Assembly: GCA_021414245.1 (NCBI GenBank)
Contig: JAIOOU010000007.1
Location: 1 to 64,000 of the forward strand
DNA from: Chloroflexota bacterium
GTDB taxonomy: Bacteria > Chloroflexota > Anaerolineae > Anaerolineales > Villigracilaceae
DNA length: 64,000 nucleotides
Direction of reading: 5' to 3'
A program made the position numbers and the translations under genes. Below are positions 57,813-64,000 of the stretch, piece after piece. Under the pieces are notes generated by a model that had not been told where the DNA came from, ran no database searches, and saw nothing but the letters and a program-made list of their open reading frames with translations. The first letter of the stretch is position 1, and each line of letters opens with the position of its first letter.

Positions 57813-59150
57813 ATGAAGAATTACACCAATCTTATTTTAGCTGGCCTTGTGATCATCCTGGCCGCTGCGCTCACAGGCGTGTTGGTTTATGTAAAAAACC
57901 AGCCTGTGCAGGAACGCGCTGTGCAACCCCTGTTCGAAATCGCGCAAATGGAACCCGATTCTTCCAAATGGGGCGTGAACTTCCCCAATCAATATGATTC
58001 ATTCCTGAAGACAAAGACGAATAATATTGACACAACATATGCAGGGTCTTCCCAATTTTCATGGCTGGAACGTGATCCCCGACAGGTGATCTTGTTTGCC
58101 GGATATCCATTCAGCAAGGACTATAACGATGACCGCGGCCACATGAATGCCCTGGAGGATGTTCGAAAGACAAAGCGGCTGAATCTGAATGATGAGGACC
58201 CCAAACACACACCGGCCACCTGCTATTCCTGCAAATCCTCGGATAATCCCGGACTGTGGGACCGGCTGGGCATGGAAGCCTACAACAAGATGACGTTCAA
58301 TGAAATGACGCCGAATATCAATAACTCGATCGGTTGCTCTAATTGCCACGAGGCAGGCACCATGCGTTTGATTGTGACCAATCCAGCCCTCAAAGAGGCA
58401 TTGGAACGCCAGGGCAGGGACTGGACCACTTTCACCCGCCAGGAAATGCGCACTGTGGTTTGCGCGAACTGCCATGTTGAATACTATTTCAAAGGGGATG
58501 GGAAATATTTAACTTTCCCGTGGGATAACGGCACCAAGATCGACGAGATCCTTTCCTATTATGAAAAATCCGGTTTTAAGGATTGGTCATATCCCGGGAC
58601 TGATACGCCCATGCTTAAGGCGCAACACCCTGAATTTGAATTCTTTACCGCAGACAGCACCCATTACAAGGCGGGGGTTTCCTGCGCAGATTGTCATATG
58701 CCATACACCCGCGACGGAGCCGCCAAATATTCCTCGCATGATGTTCATAGTCCATTGCTCAATCCCGAAGCCGCCTGTGGACAATGCCACACGGATACTG
58801 AATATGTCGTCCGCCGCGTGAACACCATTCAGGAGCAGGTGGCCACAACGAAATTATCGACAGAAGATGCGATTGTTGACGCGATCAATGCCATCAAGGC
58901 CGCTGTTGCCGCAGGGAATGCCGATCCCGCCCTTCTGGATCAGGCCCGCAAACTTCATCGCGAGGCGCAATTCATGTGGGATATTGTTTCCGCCGAAAAC
59001 AGCACTGGTTTCCATAATCCGGAATATGCCCTTAAAATTCTGGCCGATTCCGCCAACCGTGCCCGCCAGGCGCAGATGCTCGCGGCACAATCGATCGGAG
59101 ATGTAAGTCTGCTCAATACGGGCACCTATTATGTGACCCCTGTTCCGTAA
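57813..59150 (+). CDS. nrfA: NrfA, pentahaem ammonia-forming nitrite reductase
   Basis: The protein has 445 residues. The catalytic haem is bound by CYSCK (Cys137-Lys141), the lysine-ligated site that marks classical NrfA. Four further CxxCH motifs follow (CSNCH, CANCH, CADCH, CGQCH). A membrane segment at about 7-27 may be an uncleaved anchor. It reduces nitrite to ammonium with six electrons, also NO and hydroxylamine, in complex with NrfH. It starts 12 bases after nrfH with AAGGAG upstream. Confidence 0.95.
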   Translation: MKNYTNLILAGLVIILAAALTGVLVYVKNQPVQERAVQPLFEIAQMEPDSSKWGVNFPNQYDSFLKTKTNNIDTTYAGSSQFSWLERDPRQVILFAGYPFSKDYNDDRGHMNALEDVRKTKRLNLNDEDPKHTPATCYSCKSSDNPGLWDRLGMEAYNKMTFNEMTPNINNSIGCSNCHEAGTMRLIVTNPALKEALERQGRDWTTFTRQEMRTVVCANCHVEYYFKGDGKYLTFPWDNGTKIDEILSYYEKSGFKDWSYPGTDTPMLKAQHPEFEFFTADSTHYKAGVSCADCHMPYTRDGAAKYSSHDVHSPLLNPEAACGQCHTDTEYVVRRVNTIQEQVATTKLSTEDAIVDAINAIKAAVAAGNADPALLDQARKLHREAQFMWDIVSAENSTGFHNPEYALKILADSANRARQAQMLAAQSIGDVSLLNTGTYYVTPVP

Positions 59151-59167
59151 TCAATCTCGTCAGGGCA

Positions 59168-59200
59168 AACTCCCCGCCGGCATGACGGGGAGTTTTTGTT
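59168..59200 (+). terminator. Terminator of nrfHA
   Basis: AACTCCCCG pairs with CGGGGAGTT around a 9-base loop and is followed by TTTGTT, 18 bases after the nrfA stop. Confidence 0.75.
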
Positions 59201-59248
59201 ATCAGGAACTTTTTTCACATATAATCGTCCTATTCCCCAGGAGCAAAA

Positions 59249-59698
59249 ATGAAAAAACTAATTTTATTCACCCTTATTTTTATTCTCGCAGCATGTTCCA
59301 CCGGAGCATCGACTGAACTTGAAAAGAATCGCCAGACCTGGCAGGCTTCGGGCATCACTCATTATCGCTTTTCACTTAATATCGGATGCTTTTGCGCATT
59401 TCGCAACCAGGTCCCATTGACGGTGGAGGTGCAGGATAACAGGGTTGTTTCGATGGCCTATTCTGATGGAACACTTGTTGCAGAAACCGATCCAAACTTT
59501 CCGGTTTTCTCCCAGCATGCGACGATCGAGCGCATCTTCTCCGAACTCGAAGCAGGTCTGACAGGCGGCGCGGATGAGGTCACCGTCACCTATGACCCGG
59601 TCCGCGGCTTTCCCAGTGATATTTATTTCGACTACATCAAAGCAGCCGCAGATGATGAACTCTCATTGTCCGTTTCAAACTTCGAACCTTTGCAGTAG
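59249..59698 (+). CDS. DUF6174-like lipoprotein
   Basis: The protein has 149 residues. The lipoprotein signal ends in LAAC. The domain begins with the pattern NRQTWQASGITHYRFSLNIGCFC, an opening seen in DUF6174 proteins (W, then I-x-x-Y, then C-x-C), and has YDPVRGFPSDIYFD near the end. The function is unknown. A TATAAT at 59218-59223 with TTGTTA 18 bases before it may be its own promoter, so it need not be part of nrfHA. A terminator follows. Confidence 0.8.
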   Translation: MKKLILFTLIFILAACSTGASTELEKNRQTWQASGITHYRFSLNIGCFCAFRNQVPLTVEVQDNRVVSMAYSDGTLVAETDPNFPVFSQHATIERIFSELEAGLTGGADEVTVTYDPVRGFPSDIYFDYIKAAADDELSLSVSNFEPLQ

Positions 59699-59703
59699 AT
59701 GCC

Positions 59704-59748
59704 GCAAATCAAAAACGCAACAGAAAGCACTGTTGCGTTTTTGATTTA
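59704..59748 (+). terminator. Bidirectional terminator
   Basis: AAATCAAAAACGCAACAG pairs with CTGTTGCGTTTTTGATTT around a 6-base loop. It can end the lipoprotein gene and the convergent Crp-family operon. Confidence 0.85.
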
Positions 59749-59823
59749 ATGCTAGTTTGCCAATGTAATTTTCCGGGCGCCGGGGCATCGCAAGGCAGTT
59801 TAATAAGATGCCCTGAACGGCAG

Positions 59824-60510
59824 TTAATGATTTGGCTGCACCCATTGCTGAAATATTTCCTTGTCCGCGATCTGGATGCGCCGGTCTTCGATTTTGATCG
59901 CACCGCTTCTTTCCAATTCCTTCAGCGAGCGCGCAACAACTTCACGTACGGTTCCGAGCCGTGCCGCCAGCTGCTCCTGCGTCCAGGCCGGTTTGGATTT
60001 TTCCTGCGGAAATTCATCGATCAGTCGTGCCAGGCGGTGAGTTACCTGGTAAAACGCCATCTCGCTGACCATCCGCACCATCCCGCGCAGCATCTGACCA
60101 AAATTGACCAATACCTTTTGTGCAAATTGAGGATGTCTTTTGACAAGTCCGCGCAGCGTTTCGCTGTCTATCACCCAAACATGGCTGGTTTCCAGAGCTT
60201 CCACATTTGCGGGATTTGTTGCCCCGTCAAAAGCGGGAACTTCCGCAAAGGTATCGCCCTCCTGCAGGATGCGAACTATGTATTGCCTCCCTTGAGGGGA
60301 AACGCGGAAGATCTTTGCGCTGCCCTGCTGAACGATATTCAAACCATCACACGGGTCCCCCTCCCAAAAGAGCACATCCCCGCGTTGATATTCACGCAAA
60401 TGCATGTGTTCTGAAATCTCCCACAAAACATCTTCGGGCAGTTCATCGAAATATTCGTTGCCCTGTAAAGTCTGGATGCGGGACTCGGCGCTGGTTTCAA
60501 TGGTCTTCAT
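59824..60510 (-). CDS. Crp/Fnr-family transcription regulator
   Basis: The protein has 228 residues: a cyclic-nucleotide-binding-like domain (DVLFWEGDPCDGLNIVQQGSAK), a long helix, and a winged HTH (TQEQLAARLGTVREVVARSL). The recognition helix has R-E-x-x-A-R spacing like Crp (RETVGR), which reads TGTGA half-sites, the type found before nrfHA. It has only one Cys, so it cannot hold an Fnr-type cluster; the signal may be a nucleotide or another ligand. The frame is open to 60657, but ATG 60510 fits the domain start and lies 7 bases after the preceding gene. Confidence 0.9.
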   Translation of the reverse strand: MKTIETSAESRIQTLQGNEYFDELPEDVLWEISEHMHLREYQRGDVLFWEGDPCDGLNIVQQGSAKIFRVSPQGRQYIVRILQEGDTFAEVPAFDGATNPANVEALETSHVWVIDSETLRGLVKRHPQFAQKVLVNFGQMLRGMVRMVSEMAFYQVTHRLARLIDEFPQEKSKPAWTQEQLAARLGTVREVVARSLKELERSGAIKIEDRRIQIADKEIFQQWVQPNH

Positions 60511-60517
60511 AAATTCA

Positions 60518-61027
60518 TCAGATCTCGCCCAGCAGAACCTTGTCCGTACCGCGGCTGATCTCCCAGGGATATACAATGAAGGCATCGGTGACCGCGGCAT
60601 AATAATCAGGGCGCGCACTCCCAAAAAGACTGCGGTACGGGTTAAAGTGCAGTACACTGGTTTCGGGAAATCCGCCTGCTGCAGAGACCCGGTTTTTCAC
60701 CGCGGTAATGGTGCGGCCCGATCCCCAAACATCATCGATGATCAGGGTCGGGCGGCCGCGCAATTTATCCTCGGCCGGAAATTGAATGAATTCCGGCCAT
60801 GCCATCAGGCTGGATTTATCCGTTTTGGATTGGGCAGGAAAATCCACCGCGGCCGTCAGGATGTGTGTAATGTTCATGGCTTCCGCAAGCAGCCCGCCGG
60901 GGATGATACCGCCGCGCGTGATCATCACCATGGCGGTAAATTCACGGCGGAATTGAGGCAGCAGGTGGTCGATCAACTTATCCACCTCTTCCCAGGAGAC
61001 CATTTCGCGGCGGGGTTCAGGTTGCAT
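60518..61027 (-). CDS. Phosphoribosyltransferase (PRTase fold)
   Basis: The protein has 169 residues. The PRPP-binding loop is LIIDDVWGSGRTITA and the N-terminal part has VMITRGGIIPGGLLA. It resembles xanthine/hypoxanthine-guanine PRTases used in purine salvage, with the base specificity unclear. It lies immediately upstream of the Crp-family gene on the minus strand (7-base gap) and is probably co-transcribed with it. Confidence 0.88.
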   Translation of the reverse strand: MQPEPRREMVSWEEVDKLIDHLLPQFRREFTAMVMITRGGIIPGGLLAEAMNITHILTAAVDFPAQSKTDKSSLMAWPEFIQFPAEDKLRGRPTLIIDDVWGSGRTITAVKNRVSAAGGFPETSVLHFNPYRSLFGSARPDYYAAVTDAFIVYPWEISRGTDKVLLGEI

Positions 61028-61045
61028 GAAATTCCTTTTGATTTA

Positions 61046-61085
61046 TATCCTTGCGAAGGAAATGCCGGACCGACTTCGCAAGGAT
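61046..61085. other. Inverted repeat between two minus-strand genes
   Basis: ATCCTTGCGAAG pairs with CTTCGCAAGGAT around a 15-base loop, between the phosphoribosyltransferase and the membrane protein gene. There is no strong T-run, so it may be a weak terminator. Confidence 0.5.
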
Positions 61086-61096
61086 AATGATTTAAA

Positions 61097-61993
61097 TTAT
61101 GCGAGTGCAGCCGCAAGCGGTGCCGGGGCCATGACCTGCAGGGAGCTTCCCTGGGCCTTTGCGGTTTCCACATCACGCGCCCAGATATACAAACAGGTGT
61201 GATAGGCGGTGCTGGTATAGGAACTGAAAATGCTTGCCACCATGACAAACGCAAAGAAGATCAGCGCTCCAACGGCGATGCCAACAATGGAAATGGCGGT
61301 ATTGCCGCCCGAAACGTAGGCCGCTCCACCGCCAATGGCAAAGGCGATCACAAAACCGATCATTCCGAAGATGAACCCGATCAGCCCGGTGACCCAGCGC
61401 ACGCCGACCGTGCTGATGCCAATCAGCAGTAGGTTTTCCTTTACGATCTTACCGACCCGGGTGACGCCGTCCTTGAGATTTAAGTCGTCGATGACCATGG
61501 CGGGCAGGATCAGATAGGCAGCTTCCGTCCACAGCGTTTCGATCAGACCGGTTGCAGCACGGGCCATGTTGGAGGCAATCCCACGATTGCGATTGCGTTG
61601 AGCCGCGTTACGCAGCAGGCCCACCGCAGTGGAGACTGCGGCAAGAGTGAGAATATCGAAAAAATCACGGCGGACAATGGCCCATGCCTCATCCATACGC
61701 CCGTCGCCTTTGGTCAGATAACCGTAGATCAGGTACACGGTCATGCCTGAAAAAATATAACTGACTACGAATTGGGCAAACATCAGCACTGCGCCAAAGA
61801 CACCCATCACGATCCTGCCGAACTGGCCGTCGCCCAATACGAACGCGGCGATCAGGATCGGGATGATCCCGATCATGGAAACGATCATCCCAACGATCAG
61901 AGCATAGATGGATGGTTTGAGCAGGTCCTTGTCTTTAAAGGCCATGCTCCAGGCTTGTTTGAGGAAAGCCCAGCCACGTGAAAAGCTTTGCAT
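61097..61993 (-). CDS. DUF6159-like membrane protein
   Basis: The protein has 298 residues with about six hydrophobic helices. The opening MQSFSRGWAFLKQAWSMAFKDKDLLKPS and the later NLKDGVTRVGKIVKENLLLIGI resemble DUF6159 proteins, of unknown role. Ala and Gly are abundant in the helices (GGGAAYVSGGNTAISIVGIAV). It is transcribed alone or with the phosphoribosyltransferase downstream, with an inverted repeat between them. Confidence 0.8.
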   Translation of the reverse strand: MQSFSRGWAFLKQAWSMAFKDKDLLKPSIYALIVGMIVSMIGIIPILIAAFVLGDGQFGRIVMGVFGAVLMFAQFVVSYIFSGMTVYLIYGYLTKGDGRMDEAWAIVRRDFFDILTLAAVSTAVGLLRNAAQRNRNRGIASNMARAATGLIETLWTEAAYLILPAMVIDDLNLKDGVTRVGKIVKENLLLIGISTVGVRWVTGLIGFIFGMIGFVIAFAIGGGAAYVSGGNTAISIVGIAVGALIFFAFVMVASIFSSYTSTAYHTCLYIWARDVETAKAQGSSLQVMAPAPLAAALA

Positions 61994-62159
61994 AATTCAC
62001 TCTCCTTTTTAAAGATAGTTCGATTATAGCAAAGATGGGAAAAGATGGCAGAGAAAGCCAGTGAGGTGGTCCGGTGACCCAACATTTTTGTACGGATAAA
62101 AACATCGTTTTTCCATATGGCCCGTGTATAATCTGGCGACTCCAAAATCAGGATAAACC

Positions 62160-62540
62160 ATGAAAAAGATCATTTCCGTTATTTCCGTCTTGCTGATGTT
62201 TCTAATTGCCGCCTGTTCAGCCGGGACGAAGGCCGAGCCGACCCCCACCCCTGACCCGTTCGTAGTCAAAGGGCGGCAGGTCTTCAATGCGCGCTGCGCC
62301 ACCTGCCATGCCCTTGAACCGAATACCACGATCATTGGCCCCTCGCTCGCCGGCGTTGCCACGCGTGCAGAGACCCGCGTACCCGGGCTGAGTGCAGACG
62401 AATATATTCAAATATCCATTTTGCGGCCCGGTGATTATGTTGTGGAAGGTTACAACAATGTCATGATCACCAATTTTTCCAAGGAATTAACCAGTGAGGA
62501 TATGAACGCCCTCGTTGCATTCCTGCTCACACTGAAATAG
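62160..62540 (+). CDS. Monohaem cytochrome c lipoprotein
   Basis: The protein has 126 residues. The lipoprotein signal ends in IAAC. After a Thr/Pro linker the haem site is CATCH (46-50), with a likely Met ligand in NVMITNF and the helix MNALVAFLLTL at the end, a small class I cytochrome c. A TATAAT at about 62125 precedes it. The dihaem peroxidase-like gene begins 60 bases after its stop, so this could be its electron donor. Confidence 0.9.
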   Translation: MKKIISVISVLLMFLIAACSAGTKAEPTPTPDPFVVKGRQVFNARCATCHALEPNTTIIGPSLAGVATRAETRVPGLSADEYIQISILRPGDYVVEGYNNVMITNFSKELTSEDMNALVAFLLTLK

Positions 62541-62600
62541 AGTGCCCATGCGCGGGTCGCATCAGGATGCCGCGGTCATAAAAATTTCGGAGGAGAGTGT

Positions 62601-64000
62601 ATGAAAATCTGGATGAAACGTGTTTTATCAATGTTGGGAATTTTGTTGCTGCTGGGCGTTCTATATGCCGCCTTTGCGCCGATCCCGCAGGATGAAGTGC
62701 TGCCGCCGGAAAAGTGGGGGGCGGGATCAAGCAGTGTGGAACCAGCCTATAGCGGGCTTCAGCGGGATTTCCCGGCAGCCAATGAGACGGATGCGAATCC
62801 CACCACGTCTGAAAAAGCGGAACTCGGCCGCCTGCTTTTCTTCGACCCGGTTCTGTCCCGAAACAATGACATGTCCTGCGCGACCTGCCACAATCCCGAC
62901 CTTGGATTTAGTGATGGCATGCAGCAGGCCCTCGGAGCGAACGGTACAACGCTTCCACGCAGCACGATGAGTTTGTGGAATGTGGCCTACAACACGAATT
63001 TCTTTTGGGATGGAAGAACTGCCACGCTTGAAGAGCAGACGAATACCCCGATCACCAACGCGGACGAGATGGCTGCCACGCCCTCTGAAATTGAATCTGA
63101 GCTGAAGGCGATTCCCGCCTATGCTCCGTTATTTGAGAAAGCCTTCGGAAGCGCAGATTCCATCACGTATGCCAATGTGCAGAACGCGATCGCTGCCTTC
63201 GAGCGAACTCTGGTGACCAATAATTCCCCATTTGACCGTTACGCTGCGGGCGATGTGAATGCCCTCACCCCGGCCCAGCGCCGCGGACTGGCGACCTTCC
63301 GCTCGGCAGGCACACGCTGTTTCGAATGTCACTCCGCGCCGACCTTCGGGGATGATGACTTCTCCGTCACCGGTGTGCCCGATCTTCCCGGTCAGGCACA
63401 TGACCCGGGTCGTCTGCAGGTGGAGAGCACCAGTCTGGATGGCGCCTTCAAGGCTCCGTCCCTTCGTAACATCGCATTGTCCGCCCCTTATATGCATAAC
63501 GGCGCTTTCAGCACCCTGGAAGAAGTTGTGGACTTTTACGCGAAAGGCGGCGGCCGGGATGCAGGCGTTCAGAACGTGGATATTCATGTTCTGGGATTTG
63601 ACCTGACCGATCAGGAAAAATCCGATCTGGTTGCCTTTCTGTATGCATTGACCGATGAAACCAACCTGCCTGAATTTCCCGCGTCAGTTCCATCCGGTTT
63701 GCCTGTCGTCGAACATGTGGAGAATCCAGCGCGGACAACCGCCAGCCAGATGAATGCCGGGGGAACAGAAGCAGTTTCCACGTCCACGCATGAACCGGTG
63801 ACTTTGAGGGTTGAACCCGGCCAGACGATCCAGTCTGTTGTGGATCAGGCGCTTCCGGGCGACACCATTGAGGTCCCGTATGGGATCTACAAGGAGCATG
63901 TCATCATTGATATCAGCGATGTAAAGTTCCTCGGCATCCCAAATGACCAGGGCGAATGGCCAGTCATCGAGGGCGAAGGCAGCGGCTCCGATGGAGTGAT
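62601..64000 (+). CDS. Dihaem peroxidase (MauG/CcpA family) fused to a beta-helix domain, truncated by window end
   Basis: The frame is open from ATG 62601 (GGAGGAG upstream) to the last base, giving at least 466 residues. An N-terminal helix (about 7-26) precedes the peroxidase domain with haem sites CATCH (93-97) and CFECH (240-244), and with GAFKAPSLRNIALSAPYMHNGAF, a strong family block. A Ser/Thr/Ala linker (about 373-400) leads to LRVEPGQTIQSVVDQALPGDTIEVPYGIY, which is how NosD-type right-handed beta-helix domains begin. A peroxidase joined to such a domain is unusual. No stop was seen, so the end is unknown. Confidence 0.9.
   Translation, partial: MKIWMKRVLSMLGILLLLGVLYAAFAPIPQDEVLPPEKWGAGSSSVEPAYSGLQRDFPAANETDANPTTSEKAELGRLLFFDPVLSRNNDMSCATCHNPDLGFSDGMQQALGANGTTLPRSTMSLWNVAYNTNFFWDGRTATLEEQTNTPITNADEMAATPSEIESELKAIPAYAPLFEKAFGSADSITYANVQNAIAAFERTLVTNNSPFDRYAAGDVNALTPAQRRGLATFRSAGTRCFECHSAPTFGDDDFSVTGVPDLPGQAHDPGRLQVESTSLDGAFKAPSLRNIALSAPYMHNGAFSTLEEVVDFYAKGGGRDAGVQNVDIHVLGFDLTDQEKSDLVAFLYALTDETNLPEFPASVPSGLPVVEHVENPARTTASQMNAGGTEAVSTSTHEPVTLRVEPGQTIQSVVDQALPGDTIEVPYGIYKEHVIIDISDVKFLGIPNDQGEWPVIEGEGSGSDGV

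Overview
The window looks like a chromosomal contig of a Chloroflexota bacterium, most likely class Anaerolineae. The evidence is an alternative complex III operon with a DUF3341 subunit, many lipoproteins with Thr/Pro-rich linkers, putative Crp-type sites, a T-box-controlled serS, and moderately high GC (judged by eye, roughly 55%). This placement is inference; there is no rRNA here to test it.

Layout. 1-193: right end of an IS3-family element. 390-1986: a cytoplasmic HtrA-like protease and a LuxR-type regulator. 2446-9470: the respiratory alternative complex III (pentahaem actA, split actB, actC, actD and two monohaem cytochromes). 9682-9771: tRNA-Ser(GGA). 9873-18381: membrane and secreted proteins, a PilZ protein, an ECF sigma/anti-sigma pair and an esterase. 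18392-21900: minus-strand membrane proteins and the methylmalonyl-CoA mutase catalytic subunit, with an AT-rich gene inserted next to what looks like a second, decayed mutase 3' end. 22094-23376: a second ECF sigma pair.

23566-29291 is the most unusual locus. It holds a zinc-ribbon membrane protein, a large membrane protein ending in a Cys-Ala repeat tail, a PqqD-radical SAM-SPASM protein, a PAS protein, a second PqqD-radical-SAM-like protein that has lost all its cluster cysteines, and a methyltransferase. I propose it as a candidate peptide or protein maturation system.

29333-35122: a DUF155-like protein, tandem lipoprotein zincins, a phosphatase, signal peptidase I, a YgiT-like protein and tRNA-Glu. 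35198-40256: an M19 dipeptidase, ribosomal protein S1, and a chelatase I/D pair separated by a -1 frameshift at an A9 run. 40304-48277: an oxidoreductase, a transglycosylase, a two-component system, T-box-serS and small membrane proteins. 48346-52226: a four-gene peptidase operon (three M42 and one S51). 52814-56568: SbcC and a glycosyltransferase. 56606-64000: a redox region with a copper chaperone, nrfHA behind a well-placed Crp-type site, a Crp-family regulator, a cytochrome c and a dihaem peroxidase fused to a beta-helix domain that runs off the window.

How it fits together: complex III would move electrons from menaquinol to the attached cytochromes c, NrfHA would use menaquinol for nitrite ammonification, and the Crp-family protein probably switches nrfHA. 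No terminal oxidase gene is seen in the window.
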